DNA from: Ischnura elegans
Taxonomy: Eukaryota; Arthropoda; Insecta; Odonata; Coenagrionidae
Direction: 5' to 3'
Length of the DNA: 64,000 nucleotides
NCBI RefSeq assembly: GCF_921293095.1
Contig: NW_025791658.1
Location: 4,340,001 to 4,404,000 of the forward strand
Shown: one piece after another, positions 1-11,258 of the stretch
How the letters are laid out: each line of letters starts with the position of its first letter
How positions within the stretch are numbered: the stretch's first letter is position 1
Program-made: the position numbers and the translations under genes
Notes under the pieces: model-generated
Database searches by the model: none
What the model saw: the letters and a program-made list of their open reading frames with translations, nothing else
Told to the model about the DNA's origin: nothing

Positions 1-125
1 TACGAAGTAGACTCTAACAGAAATAATAAGCCAGGTGTATCATAGCATTCAAATGCAGTAATTCTGGTGGGTAACGAATCGCAATCAATTTCATCTTATT
101 TGATGCAAGAATCTACCCTGTTATT
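1..125. repeat. Fragment of an interspersed repeat, with MITE-like patch
   Basis: Positions 1-60 resemble 33073-33150: both contain a stretch reading roughly TCTAAC-GAA-TAATAAG followed by a GCAGTAATTC motif. Positions 66-90 match the GTGGGTAACGAATCGCAATC segment of the abundant AATAGGGT MITE seen further on. No coding potential is seen. Confidence 0.5.
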
Positions 126-563
126 TTTTTAATCTCTCTTATCTTTTAGAGCATTGAAATCAGCATGTTTACTAAGATATTTCATGCTTTGAAGCCCAAA
201 GTTTAAAGTTAACATCAAAAATGCTGCCGAATGTCAAATAACCCATGTAGAAAACTTCTGTTCAATATTATTATCAACTTATCAATTTTATGTTAATAGT
301 GTAAAAGTCGAAGACAACCCGTGCGTCTTCTAAAGTTACATTTCACCACTTCGCAAGAATATTTGAAAATTACTCTAGAGTTTACGGAACCACGTTTCTG
401 AATCTGCGTTCTCACGGCCACGGATGCGTGGTTTTTGGAAACTAGGAATTACACAGAGTAGTAAGAATATGAATGCAATCACGTTATCGCCGCAAAACAT
501 TTTGCAGTTGCTGCTAATGATTCTGGAAAGCAATCTAAAATAACATAAAATGTGCATAGATAA
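126..563. other. Intergenic or intronic AT-rich DNA, nothing recognised
   Basis: The short frames here have no recognisable protein features and no splice context. I see no RNA gene or terminal repeats. Confidence 0.5.
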
Positions 564-739
564 TACCGTATTCCTCCGAATATAGTCCACCTCTGAATAT
601 AGTCCCCCCTCCCTAATTTTGAGGCTTCAGTATCGGGAATAGTTAAAAAAATGCTTCTGAATATAGTCACCCCCCTATACTTTTACCACAGGCATTTTTG
701 GAAAATAAAAGGGGGGACTATATTCAGACATATACGGTA
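564..739. mobile_element. Short MITE with TACCGTAT ends
   Basis: The left end reads TACCGTATTCCTCCGAATAT and the right end, reverse-complemented, TACCGTATATGTCTGAATAT. This gives imperfect terminal inverted repeats of about 27 bp around a 176-bp element. AATATAGTCC-type motifs recur three more times inside. It is non-coding, and I cannot assign the superfamily. Confidence 0.6.
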
Positions 740-802
740 ACATATTGATTGAATTATGTTTACGGTGAAAATTACAAGAAATTTAAGTGAAAGTTTGGAT
801 TA

Positions 803-1068
803 CAGTGGAACCCTGATCTATCGTTTCTGCGCTGATTGTTTTCCCGCATTCATCGTTTGCCTTTCCAGGTCCCAAATAAAGTTCCTTACAGAAAACTTAA
901 TTTTTTCCCACATCTTGTTTGAATCCATTAATGAATATCATATTTACTCGCCAAAATCCAGCATTTCCTGAGGCATAAGCAACTTAGCCAATCATTCCCG
1001 CATTCATCGTTTTACCGCATTCGTGGTTTTTTCGTCTATCTCCCTGAAAGGCAATTGAGGTTCCACTG
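803..1068. mobile_element. Tigger/pogo-like MITE, TA target duplication
   Basis: It starts CAGTGGAACCCTGATCTATC and ends with the reverse complement of CAGTGGAACCTCAATTG, flanked by TA on both sides (801-802, 1069-1070). CAGTG ends with TA duplication are typical of pogo/Tigger-type non-autonomous elements. A second, partly degraded copy of the same sequence follows at about 1071-1331 and shares the internal TTTCCCGCAT and GAGGTTCCACTG motifs. Confidence 0.7.
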
Positions 1069-1426
1069 TATCTGGTTTGACGATTATTCTATATATTTCC
1101 CATATTCATTTTTTGCCGTTCCTGGTCCCAAATAAAGTTCTGTTCAGATAACATAATTTATTCCTGTATCTTGTTTGAATTCTTTCAATGAATATCATAT
1201 TCACTTGCCAAAATTCAGCATTTCCTGTGACATAAGCAACTAAGTACTAAGCCAAACATTTCCGCATTCATCGTTTTCCCGCATGCATGTTTTTTTCGTC
1301 TATCCCCCTGAAATCGATTGAGGTTCCACTGCATTCGTGTTTTCCGTTTATTCATGCCACCTCTCCCCACCATGATAATTGGGAGTTTGCTGTACATTCA
1401 ATTTGTCGAGAATCAGACTTGAGGTC

Positions 1427-2093
1427 AATAGGGTAGTTTCCTTCATCAAAGAAAACGAAAGGCATTGATTGCGATTCGTTACCCACCATTAGTGTATTCA
1501 TAATACACAAATTATTTGGTTTTTGAAATACCGGTTTAGACGAATGACAAGGGTCAAATTTTATCCTCATTTGAAAAAGGCCAGATTGGCGCCCATGCGA
1601 TGCCACTCCACGTGACGTCACAGGGACCTAGTTTCTATAGGAGAAGATAGGAGTTACATCGTCTGAGGTTACCAAGGCATGCATGAGGCACAGAGCTCAG
1701 GGAAACATGTCTTAATAATCACCTATTAAAACTGGCTAAGGTCGGAAAGTTTTCTTCGTTTGATAAGGTATTAAAAAACCTTTTTTAAGCCAAGCGCTAC
1801 CATCCAGCAAGGTACTCAGCTACCCGCTAGCAGCCTGCGACGTATCAGCGCTAAGCTTCGCCTCAAGGTCACCTCACCGGGCGGGAGGGGGAACCAGAAA
1901 TACGACGTACGGAGATATTTCCCGGCATTCATACTTAAGCGTCGCGTATTCGCGAGCTTGAAAATTTTCACTTTTCATTTAATCGCGAAAAATAGATATT
2001 GTCATTTAAAAATCTAAAAGCGTGAAATACGTTCTCCAGGAGTAATAATATTTCGATTAAGGCAATAAAAAAATAATAGGAAACCACCCTATT
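1427..2093 (+). mobile_element. AATAGGGT MITE, copy A (full length)
   Basis: A 667-bp element running from AATAGGGTAGTTTCCT to AGGAAACCACCCTATT. All copies share, in order: GATTGCGATTCGTTACCCAC, a composite CACGTGACGTCAC site, ATGCATGCATGAGG, a GCTAGCAG-rich inverted patch and a terminal AATAGATAT...GGCAATAAAA block. No protein is encoded. The target duplication is probably TA, contained in the TATT/AATA ends. It ends 72 bp before the first recognised exon of the transposase-derived gene. Confidence 0.85.
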
Positions 2094-2165
2094 ATTTATG
2101 GGTCTTACTTATCAAGTTCTCACATAGCTATGTTTGACTAATTGTTTCCTTATATTTGGTTCCAG

Positions 2166-2273
2166 GCAAACTCCGAATCCGTTGGTGCTGATTCCATGGT
2201 GATGAACGTGATACCTATGATAGAGGTGACTCCTGACATAAAAATAGAAATGGATACATCGGCTGATGCTGAG
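2166..2273 (+). CDS. Transposase-derived gene, upstream linker exon
   Basis: Candidate exon of 36 codons in the gene whose body is at 3413-3739, 7512-8468 and 17663-17728. It has a TTGGTTCCAG acceptor and a GAG|GTGAGC donor, and both borders are phase 0, as in the next exon. The peptide is acidic and low in complexity, with three Met codons and an IKIEMD segment that resembles a SUMO-attachment motif (psi-K-x-E); that reading is inference. It would lie just N-terminal of the helix-turn-helix region. The true start is either one of its Met codons or an exon upstream of the window. Phase compatibility is the main support, so transcript evidence would decide it. Confidence 0.6.
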
Positions 2274-2546
2274 GTGAGCCTTTCTTTAATCAGGGTACAG
2301 TGAAATGTCTGTATAACATAGGCCATTGTAACGAAATATAACACAAAATAATATTACATAAAATAAACACCTGCCACGAGCATGATATTAATATTGAACA
2401 GAGTTCATCTAAACTCACATGTGACGGACCATATCGCACAGGGGCCAAAACTTTATACCACCAGATTTAAACAAGTTAAGAAGAAAATTTTGACTTCTAA
2501 CATCATCCAAAAAAGAGAATGGTATTTATTTCTATTACATACATAA

Positions 2547-3355
2547 CAGGGTAGTTTCTTTCATCAAAGAAAACGAAAGGCATTGATTGCGATTCGTTAC
2601 GCACCATTAGTGTATTCATAATATGCAAATTATTTGGTTTTAGAAATCCCATTTTAGACGAATGTTGATGGTCAACATTAACCTCATTTGAAAAAATCCA
2701 GATCGGCACCCATGCGATGTCACAGGCGAACTGCGATTCGTTACCCACCATTAGTGTATTCTCAATATACAAATCATTTGGTTTTGGAAATCCCAGTTCA
2801 GATGAATGGCAATGGTCAATTTTATCCTCATTTGAAAAAGGCCAGATTGGCACCCATGCGATTCCACTCCACGTGACGTCACAGGGACCTAGATTCTATA
2901 CGAGTAGTCAGAAGTTTTACATCGTCTGAGATTAACAATGCATGCATGAGGCACAGAGCTTAGGGAAACATGTCTTAATAATCACCTATTAAATCTGCCT
3001 AAGGTCGGAAAGATTCCTTCGTTTGATAAGGTATTAATAATCCTTATTTAATCCAAGCGCAACCAGCTAGCAGGGTACTCTGCTACCTGCTAGCATCCAG
3101 CGTCGTACCAGCACTCAAAGCCTCGCCTCAAGGTCATCTCACTTGCGGCAGCGGGAACCAGAATGACGTCACAAGGGGTTTCCCCAGCATTCATACTTAG
3201 CCGTCGCGTTTTCGCTTGCTTGAAAATTTTCATTTTTCATTTAATCGCGAAAAATAGATATCGTCATTTAAAAATCTAAATGCATGAAATGCGTACTCCA
3301 GGAATAATAATCTTTCGATTTAGGCAATGTTAAAGAAATAGGAATCCGTCCTATT
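2547..3355 (+). mobile_element. AATAGGGT MITE, copy B with internal duplication
   Basis: It runs from AGGGTAGTTTCTTTCATC to GGAATCCGTCCTATT, about 140 bp longer than the ~667-bp norm. The extra length comes from a repeated 5' third: the GATTCGTTACSCACCATTAG block occurs at about 2590 and again at about 2740. It ends 57 bp before the 3413 exon. Confidence 0.8.
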
Positions 3356-3412
3356 GACGTGCTCCGCGCTGAATGTGTTAAAGCTCATAACTGCTTATTC
3401 TTTTGTTTACAG

Positions 3413-3739
3413 AGGCCCAGCTGTTCCGAAGGAGACAAGGAGGCGTCCTCGACTGAAGCAAAGCGAAATTCCCCAGAGTACCCAACGGAAACCCTGCGCC
3501 TTGCTGTCGAAGCTGTCGCGAGGCACGGTTGCTCCGTTCACATGGCGGCGAGTCGGTACGAAATCCCGCTGGGCATGTTGAAGAATTATCTGAACATTGG
3601 CGAAGCATCCGGGTATCTACGCAGCATATCCAGGAGTGAATCGGACAGAGAGTTGACTCTGTCGGTCGAGGGGGAGGAGCGGCTGGCCAAGTTCGTCTCC
3701 GAGATGAAACAACGAGGGTTCGCCCTACATAAGGATACG
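3413..3739 (+). CDS. Transposase-derived gene, HTH exon (pogo/CENP-B type)
   Basis: A 109-codon phase 0-0 exon with TTTGTTTACAG acceptor and ACG|GTAAGT donor. Residues 24-60 of the exon (LRLAVEAVARHG... to GMLKNYL) read as a pipsqueak-type helix-turn-helix. Residues about 83-109 (LSVEGEERLAKFVSEM onward) match the start of the CENP-B/Tigger second DNA-binding helix-turn-helix, which continues into the next exon. In pogo/Tigger transposases and their domesticated relatives (jerky, CENP-B, TIGD proteins) this pair binds DNA. GC content and codon use are clearly higher than in the flanking AT-rich DNA, which supports coding constraint. The start codon is not in this exon: the in-frame Met at 3359 lies in the intron. 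Confidence 0.85.
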
Positions 3740-3967
3740 GTAAGTTTTCAAGTTACCTAATCCTACAGTGGGTGCATTAAATTTTGTCACGAAGTCGGGC
3801 ACGCAGTCCACACTGGTGGTCCAAAATTCAATGTTTTTATTTCCTTTACTTCGGAGTTTGCCCTAGGTTTTTTATTCATTCATTATACATAGAGCCTCAA
3901 TTATTTGCTGTTTGATAAATGGTCTCTCTCCTTCCTTTTCCTCAATCAATCAAAAATTTCATATTTA

Positions 3968-4646
3968 CAGTAAAACCTCTTTACATCGTAATGGAGGGGA
4001 CCCAAATTTGGGCATTTTGATGTGTGGAGGTTCACTTTAGAGAGGTTTTAGTGATAGGCACCATTTTTTCATATCCTTTGGAAATGAAAGGTGCTACTGT
4101 CTTTTAAACCATTATATTTATGTGTTTAAATAAAAATGCATGCATTAGTGAACATATATTTATTATTTGATGATAACAGACAGCCAACCATATCGCATGA
4201 TTTTTACCATGATTCGATAGAAAACCATTTGATCTCTCTAAATTCAACAGTCACTTAAAATGAATAGGATAGTTGGATACCATTTTTCTTATTTACTGTT
4301 AGGTATGCTCTCATATTGAACAAAATGGCCACAACTAATGATTAATGTGAAAATTATAGCATATTAAAGGTGCATAAGAAAAAAAATAATCATGAAACAT
4401 ATATTGCTGAAAGTGTCATTCCATGTACGTAATCGCGGCTGCATTAGTTGTCTCTTGTTGTCTCGGTATGATTTGCGGAGGTAGTTAGGCCATCTCGGGG
4501 GTGTCTCCTTGGTATGATAAGTGGAGGTTTTACGATATAAAGAGGTTCACTACAAAGAGGTTTGCCTATAAATTTGCATGTAAATCAGACGGGACCGTAG
4601 GGGTGGTATGATGTATGGAGGTTTATGATGTAAAGAGGTTTTACTG
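3968..4646. mobile_element. Tigger/pogo-like MITE (CAGTAAAACCTCTTTACATC)
   Basis: The left end reads CAGTAAAACCTCTTTACATC and the right end, reverse-complemented, CAGTAAAACCTCTTTACATC, with TA on both sides. It is 679 bp, with subterminal GGAGGTT and AAGAGGTT repeats. A second copy of the family lies at about 22795-23629. No transposase frame is present. Confidence 0.8.
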
Positions 4647-5087
4647 TATTTATCAACGGGCCAAGGCCCAACTAACCCATTTTCGCCCAGAATAATGTCT
4701 GAAATTACTATTTGCTGCACCCATCTTTTCAAGCAAGTGCGATTACGTGTGCAAGCTTCAAAAATAAACTAATATATGGATCAGGTCAACAAAGCTTTTA
4801 GCAGCACATTTGTAGCAATTTGAAAACAAAATAGAGCATAGTTTTTCATAAAGAGCCTCACATACTCAGAATGGAAGGATGTGTCCATGTGGCAGAAATG
4901 GGTTAAGTTTTCAACATTTTGCAAAAAAAATTTACAAACAATAAACTTAGACTTTTTTTATTGTTTAGTGAACTTTTTGTCACGAGGGAAGACATAATTA
5001 ATAGTGGTGTCTTATCTTTCCATCCACAAATGACCAGAAAGTGAGAGAGCTATAGATGTGTCGTACATTTCACAATTAAACAAAATA
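4647..5087. other. Intronic DNA, nothing recognised
   Basis: Unremarkable AT-rich sequence between two MITEs; no splice-bounded frame or terminal repeats. Confidence 0.5.
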
Positions 5088-5619
5088 CAGTGAAACCTCG
5101 ATATAACGACACCCCACGGTGCACTAATAAACACTCGCTATAGCGAATTGCCACTTTACCGGAGGTGGAGCAAATAATAGCCAATATACCTGTTGCGAAC
5201 AGATATACAGGAACAGGAGTGGTGCGGCGACAGATAAACATCTATCCGATAAACGTAAGCATAAATCCAGACGAAAGGCGATATTTTTTTGCATCACTAA
5301 ATTTCCTTACTCAAATAACGACTAACTATTCAAACAATTTATAAGCGCCGAACTGAATAAAAATCATGCAAAGCATTGTTTCGCCAATCATCAGATTTAT
5401 CGACTAACAGATCGCTAGCAATTACAGAGGTTAAGGAGTCTTGATGAAAGTCTTCCGGCGGTGAAACCCACGCTATGGCGAGAGCCAACACCGAAAGGGT
5501 CTCGTAAAAACGAATTTTCTAACACGCTTATTATAGGGTCAATTGACGGTGCATCAGCTATCTCTCGTAATAGCGGGGGTGTCGCTATAGCCCGTACTCG
5601 CTTTAACGAGGTCCCACTG
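5088..5619. mobile_element. Tigger/pogo-like MITE (CAGTGAAACCTCGATATAAC)
   Basis: It starts CAGTGAAACCTCGATATAAC, ends with the reverse complement of CAGTGGGACCTCGTTAAAG, and is flanked by TA. It is 532 bp and non-coding. The ends match the general pogo/Tigger terminal pattern (CAGT..ACCTCG..TAACG). Confidence 0.8.
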
Positions 5620-5734
5620 TAGTGTAGTGTATAAAAATAGAGAATTGGCCGAGAGCACAGAGTGAGTTGGGCTCCTTCCTTTTGGGGTTTATAACCCTAA
5701 TATTCTCTGTTCATTTTATCTCTGCCAGTGAGCT

Positions 5735-6402
5735 GTGAGTCATAGGTGGCCACAGGTATATTGGATTGGCACCGAGACAATATACCTACTCATTTGGCTC
5801 ATAGCTGAGAAAACCTTAACAAGAAGACGGAACAACCTTATAGGCCACATCTTGAGACATGATGGCCTGATGAAGACAATCGTCGAAGGACAAGTGGAAG
5901 GCAAGAATGGAAAAGGAAGAACTCGAACATAATATATTGAACAAGTAAAGAGAGATGTGAAAGAGAAGAAATACGTAGGAGTGAAAAGATTAGCTGATAG
6001 GAGAACTGAGTGGAGAGCTGCGTCAAACCAATCCTAGGATTGTTGACCAGTGATGATGAGTGAGCTGGTGTAGCCTTATTAAGTGGAGATGAGGGGAGGG
6101 AAAGATTCTCGACATGTGACTGCCCCGTAACCAATCAGCTAACAGAAGGTGTGGCCTCAGTCAGTCGCTCTCAGACCTCCGCCGAGTGAACATCGTGAGT
6201 CTGCTCATGGAGCAGTGTTGCCAAACCTCATGCATTCTCCTTGTATGTCTAAGTATGCCTTCCACCAACGGTGCCTCATTCAGCGAGGTAGCTGACAATG
6301 TGATGGGCTTCTGTGAAAGTATTATCCCCAATGACTTCCAAATGAGTAGGTATATTGTCTCGGCTTTGGGGCCAAAATACTTATAGCCACCTATGACTCA
6401 CA
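5735..6402. mobile_element. Foldback element split by a LINE tail
   Basis: Inverted arms of about 63 bp: 5735-5797 (GTGAGTCATAGGTGGC...ATATACCTACTCATTT) and 6340-6402 (AAATGAGTAGGTATATTG...ACCTATGACTCAC). Between them, on the + strand at about 5806-6057, is the 3' end of the RTE-type [24 protein letters not shown], then VKRLADRRTEWRAA, a stop codon and a GATGATGA tail. The terminal arms suggest a non-autonomous DNA element that later received the LINE tail. Confidence 0.65.
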
Positions 6403-6618
6403 CACTTTCAGTGACAAAGTAGGGCGGCTATGTACATTTGGCAGCGTTACGTTCGCTCCTCCTCTTTCTCTCTGTACTACCATTATCTCATTAACAAAGC
6501 CATCCAAGAGTGTTTTGGCTATCACAAAAGCTCACCCGCAGGCATAAAGTGAATAGATTTTAGCAGCATTTTTTAAGGCCTACTTATGATCTGTTGACAT
6601 GAATTAGCTGCAAGGACT

Positions 6619-7288
6619 ATAGGGTAGTTTACTTCATCAAAGAAAACGAAAGGCATTGATTGCGATTCGTTACCCACCATTAGCGTATTCATAATATACA
6701 AATTATTTGGGTTTAGAAATTCCGGTTTAGACGAATGGCAATGGTTAATTTTATCCTCATTTGAAAAAGGCCAGAATGGCGCCCATGCAATACCACTCCA
6801 CGTGACGTCACAAGGACCTAGTTTCTATACGAGAAGTCAGGAGTTTTACATCGTCTGAGATTACCAATGCATGCATGAGGCACAGAGCTCAGGGAAACAT
6901 CTCATAATACTCACACATTAAAAATACCTAAGGTCGGAAAGTTTCCTTCCTTTGAAAGGGATTTAATAACTCATATTTAAGCCAAGCGCTACCTGCTAGC
7001 AGGGTACTCTACGCTACCACCATGCTTGCCAGCAAGCAGCCTGCATCGTAGCGGCATTCATAGCCTCGCACCCAGGTGGCCTCACACAGCAGTAGCCAGG
7101 CGTCATGCGAGCTTTTCTCAGCATACATACTCAGCCGTTGGGATTTCGCTTGCTTGAAAATTTTCACTTTTTGTTAAATTGCAAAAAATAGATATTGTCA
7201 TTTAAAAATCTAAAAGTGTGTAATACGTACTCCAGGAGTAATAATCTTTCGAATTAGGCAATAAAAAATAATAGGAAACCACCCCATT
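6619..7288 (+). mobile_element. AATAGGGT MITE, copy C
   Basis: Full-length copy from ATAGGGTAGTTTACTTCATC to GGAAACCACCCCATT, with the shared CACGTGACGTCAC site at about 6800 and the GCTAGCAG-rich patch. It lies in the same intron as the neighbouring Tigger MITEs. Confidence 0.85.
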
Positions 7289-7464
7289 AAATGATAATTG
7301 ATGGGCACCAATTCAGTTGATGCGGTACGCTGATTAAAAATCCAAGTGATTGTTATCTTTTGTAGAGCCATTTACTCCATGAATGTATTGAATTGTGTTC
7401 TCCTTTGCTTCCATGAATATATTAAATTAAGTAGATAGTATTCTTTGCTTGAAGAACTCAGGCT

Positions 7465-7509
7465 TAGAGCTCAGGGAAACATCTTTTAATAATCACCTAT
7501 TAAAATTGC
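7465..7509 (+). repeat. 45-bp MITE scrap touching a 3' splice site
   Basis: AGAGCTCAGGGAAACATC followed by TTTTAATAATCACCTATTAAAATTG matches the internal MITE block found, for example, at 16336-16378. It ends right before the CAG acceptor of the 7512 exon, so the branch-point and pyrimidine region of that splice site is MITE-derived. Confidence 0.7.
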
Positions 7510-7511
7510 AG

Positions 7512-8468
7512 GTGGAGCAGGTTGCCAATGTTTTCCTGGAGGAGGAACTGAGTGTGCCGCCAATAAACCTACCCAATGACGATCAACCGTGCGTAAGCAG
7601 TCAGTGGGTCAGCTCTTTCTGCACCCGTCACAGTTCAAACCTTTGCAACAAACCAGATACGACGAGGCTGCCGGCCGGCCTCCAGGAATCCACCCTGCTC
7701 GTCGACTTCTACGACATCATAAAACTAATCTACAGGCGTCTGGGAATAGTCGTGGCTCCCCATCAAGTGTGGAATTGTGACGAGGCCACCTTGTGTTTAG
7801 CCAAGCAGGACGGTCGCGTCGTGTCTAAGGCTGGGAGGAGGTACTATTGTGAAGACGTGGGATGTACCGAAGTTATGCTGAGTACCGTGCTGTGTTCGGT
7901 TAGTGCCGCCGGAAAAATCGGACCCTGCATTTTTCTCACGAAGGAGAAATGCACGAAATCGCCTCTAGTGCCTCAAAACTTGATGGTCGAGACGACGAAC
8001 TCGGGACGTTTGGATCACAAGGTGTTCCGGAAGTGGTTCGGCAAATTTGTCGCGGAGGTGCGCGTCAAGAAGCCCATATTGTTGGTGATAGAGGCGAAAA
8101 ACAATTACCTATCGCCCGAGGTCGTCGATCTCGCCATGGAGAAGGGCGTGGTCTTCGTCCCGATACATTTCAGTGCCTCGGGCAGCCCGCACCCTGTCCT
8201 GCGCTCGGTCTTGCGTTCGTTGATGGACTCATGGGGAAAGTACCTCTCCGTGTTTCAGAACGGGGATGCCACGGTTGTGCCATGGCATTCGCACGTGCTG
8301 TATTGGTTCCTGTCGGCCCTCCGGGAGGCTGACAATATGGACAGTATTGTGGCAGGGTTTTGCAAGGCGATGATCTACCCTCCTCATCGCTGGGTGTTGG
8401 AGAGGCCCAAGGCAGCAGGTTATGAGCGGGCCAAGGGTGCAGAAGAGGAAGAGTCGAGGACATTTGAG
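7512..8468 (+). CDS. Domesticated pogo/Tigger-type transposase, DDE exon
   Basis: A 319-codon phase 0-0 exon (ATTGCAG acceptor, GAG|GTAAGA donor), the core of a transposase-derived host gene. The first ~80 residues finish the CENP-B-type helix-turn-helix (QWVSSFCTRH... with KPDTTRL, as in Tigger proteins). From VWNCDEATL (Asp codon 7779-7781) the RNase H-like DDE fold follows, with the family's VLCSVSAAGKIGPCIF strand. At the second catalytic position, LLVIEAKNNYLS replaces the usual LLxDGHxSH, giving Glu (8091-8093) for Asp. The third motif is HPVLRSVLRSL instead of QPLDVGVFGPL, so Leu (8199-8201) stands where Asp is expected. The frame is intact over 957 bp and GC-rich in an AT-rich setting, which argues for selection. 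The likely role is a sequence-specific DNA-binding nuclear protein without strand-transfer activity; that function is inference. Confidence 0.85.
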
Positions 8469-8597
8469 GTAAGAGTTAAATCAATATAAGCAGGTTACCC
8501 AGTATTGGAATCAGAAATCAAAGCAAAATCACGATTCAACTCATTTCGTTCAATTCAGTGAACAGTTCATTATAAAGACCTGGTCATTAAAATGAAC

Positions 8598-10286
8598 AGG
8601 GGGCCGATTGTGTAACTTGACTACCTTTCGATCGTTAGAGATCCGTTCACTCTCGATTGGGTTCCCGGTATTCGAACGTTAGCTGTAAGTGCGATTGTGT
8701 ATGGACGATCGTCAACAAGCAATCGAAAGTTACGACGTTGTCATATTTACTTGGAATTGGGAATACGTTACGCGATTGTTTTCCTTGGACGCATGCGCAG
8801 TAAGGCCGAGAGTGGCTGTGTTTGTTTTGAAAAGCGAAACTATGTTAACAATATTGGTTTCAGAGACAATTAGCCAGTTAGGTTTATATTATTGAAAGAT
8901 TTTAGCTTTGCGTATAGATCAATCTTTTTCAATTCAGTATTAAATACCTTCCTTTCCGTTGGAGCATAGCTGATATTTGGGATAAGTATTTTTACTCAGA
9001 TATCACTGACTATTTTGAAATGCCGCGGTAAGTCTCCTTTTCGTTACTTTTGCAATTCGCTAAATAATAACTTGTATCATTTGTAATTGACTTAATTCAT
9101 TTAGAGGAAATATGTGAACGTATGCTCGGTATTGATAGGCTCTCGTCTTCGCCTTTGTGTGTCCGCAGCATATTGAATATTTGCAGGAACAAAAACCGAC
9201 GAGTGTGAATTAGTACGACATGTTTTAATAATAGTAGTTAGGTTGGCATTAACAAATGTAACTTGTGAAATAAATAAATACCTTAACATTCTCATCATCA
9301 CAAACATTTCACCTATTACTTGAAAGAAAAAGCAAATATGCATAGTCATGTTTGATACCTCCTCTCGTCTCAAACGCCTGAATATTAGTTCGAAATTTAC
9401 CCTTTTTGAGGAAACCGTATCGCATCGGAGACATTAATTGAAGTACGTAAAAACACTTAATTTACGAGGCCATTGAGAAGTTAAAATAAACTACTTGAGT
9501 ACATAAATTAAATCATTTTACTTGTCAATAACCGCTCGACGTTCCGAATTAAATTAAACATTGTAGAGAATATAATTTGTTTAATATATTATAGTGCAGC
9601 TATAATTTAGCTAATATACAACAGTGCAACCACGTCTAAATCAAGTATGCAAAAAGGATTTCATTTCAATTACACACACGAATTACACACACATTATAAG
9701 CGAATGTAAACGTCCTCATCTTTGTATAATATAGTAAACTAACACGTACAAATTGTATTTATCTATGTAATTGCACTACTCATCCACGTTATTAAAATCA
9801 CAACGCAATCATTTATAAATTAAAAAGAATGTGTAACTCACTTAATTCCACAAAAGATTATTTCATTTCATTTGCACACACATTACATAGCGAAGCAAAT
9901 GTAAACTTCATCTTTATGGCATAGTGAACCGACGCGTACAAATTATATTTATCGGTCAATTCACCACTAATTCACGTAATTATCAACATAACACTGCGAT
10001 TTGTAAATATAATTGATTGCATAATACACTTAATCCCAAAAAAAGGACATACAACGTGACCATGAAAGGTAATAAACATTTAAACTCTATCCCAAACCTC
10101 ACCTGCGAACGATTCGATAGCCTTAATGTCAAGTGATGTGTTGACGAAGAGATGCTTTCGATCGAGAGCCGGAATACTTTCGAACGTAAACTTACACAAT
10201 CGCTCCTTCAATTGTTTTCGAGTTGTTGATCTAAATTCCACGGGAACCGGATCGTTACGTTCGAACGTAAAGACAATCGGCCCCCA
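8598..10286. mobile_element. Non-autonomous DNA element with GGGGGCCGATTGT ends
   Basis: The left end begins GGGGGCCGATTGTGTAACTT and the right end, reverse-complemented, GGGGGCCGATTGTCTTTACG. Both ends carry CGTTCGAACGTTA/GTTCGAACGTAA subterminal motifs. About 1.69 kb with no transposase frame. It sits within a patch of CATTNNAATGAAC repeats on both sides (8520-8597, 10287-10375). The superfamily is uncertain and I could not fix a target duplication. Confidence 0.65.
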
Positions 10287-10386
10287 GGTCATTGTAATGA
10301 ACCGTTCATCACAATGAACCTGTCATTACAATGAACCGTTCATTTGAACGACTCGTTCATGAACCATTCAGCACTTATTTGTAATA

Positions 10387-11096
10387 TTAACCCTTTCACT
10401 GCTGTTCAATCTCTACGAAAACTTTCTCCTCACATGCGGCGAAAAGGTTAAAATGCGTTTCGTTGGGCCATGGAGCGGGTACTTAGTGGATGGGCGTGGT
10501 ACACCCTCCAAAGGGTTGCAAATCCAGGACCCTATCCTCGACGAGCTCACCCTCGCAGGACCGTCTCATCGACCCTGGTGTGAGGGGCCTCCATCCCGAA
10601 AAGTGACTGCATTTTAAAAATCAATCAATCAATCAATCCGATCATCAAAAAATGATTGTTTGCATCGCACTCCTGCCAATCAAGCAATCAAGTACGTCTT
10701 TGAACAGTGTTTCTGCGATGAAAGATAACGATTTTATTAAATTTGCTGGAAACATGGTTGCGGACCACCGGAAAATGGCCACTTTAGCGAAGTTAACAAA
10801 ATCGTTATTTTTCATCGCAGAAACACGGTTCAAAGACGTACTTCATTGGCAGGAGTGCGATGCAAACAATCTTTTTTCATTTTTTGATGATCGGATTGAT
10901 TGATTGATTTTCAAATTGCAGTCAAAGCGGTCACTTTTCGGGATGGAGGCTGGTAGGGTCGATGAGACGGTCCTGCGTGGATGAGCTTGTCGAGGAAAGG
11001 GTCCCGGATTAGGGTCCCTTCGAAGTGTTTTGGCAAAAGTGCTGAGTGCATGGCAGGGTGGAAGAAAAAGTACATTCACAGCAGTGAAACGGTTAA
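10387..11096. mobile_element. TTAA-flanked foldback element
   Basis: TTAA at 10387-10390 and 11093-11096, with ends CCCTTTCACTGCTG and, reverse-complemented, CCGTTTCACTGCTG: piggyBac-like target and ends. Almost the whole interior is one long inverted repeat centred near 10765. Arms include CGTCTTTGAACAGTGTTTCT against its complement near 10830, and CGGATTGATTGATTG against CAATCAATCAATCCG. The same end (TTAACCCTTTCACTGCTG) reappears at 62149. Confidence 0.7.
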
Positions 11097-11258
11097 ACAA
11101 GCAGGTCAAAAACAGTTGGAGCTGCATTATGTATTTCAAACGCATTTGGAGCGGTATTTGGTATGTAATTCAAATCCTCCTCAGCTCGTATTTTGCCCAG
11201 CCGTGTATGTACCAATATCTCCGCTAGTGAGTGTTAGGCCTATGCTCTTGTAATGTTC

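Larger units (their letters stand above)
3740..7511 (+). other. Intron of the transposase-derived gene, filled with TEs
   Basis: A GT-AG intron of 3.77 kb holding two Tigger-like MITEs, a foldback with a LINE tail, MITE copy C and a 45-bp MITE scrap that abuts the 3' splice site. No additional exon of this gene was recognised inside it. Confidence 0.7.

Noticed and set aside
7949..8463. Frames of 127 codons (+) and 97 codons (-) over the DDE exon
   Set aside because: Alternative frames of the transposase-derived exon; the exon's own frame has splice borders and homology.
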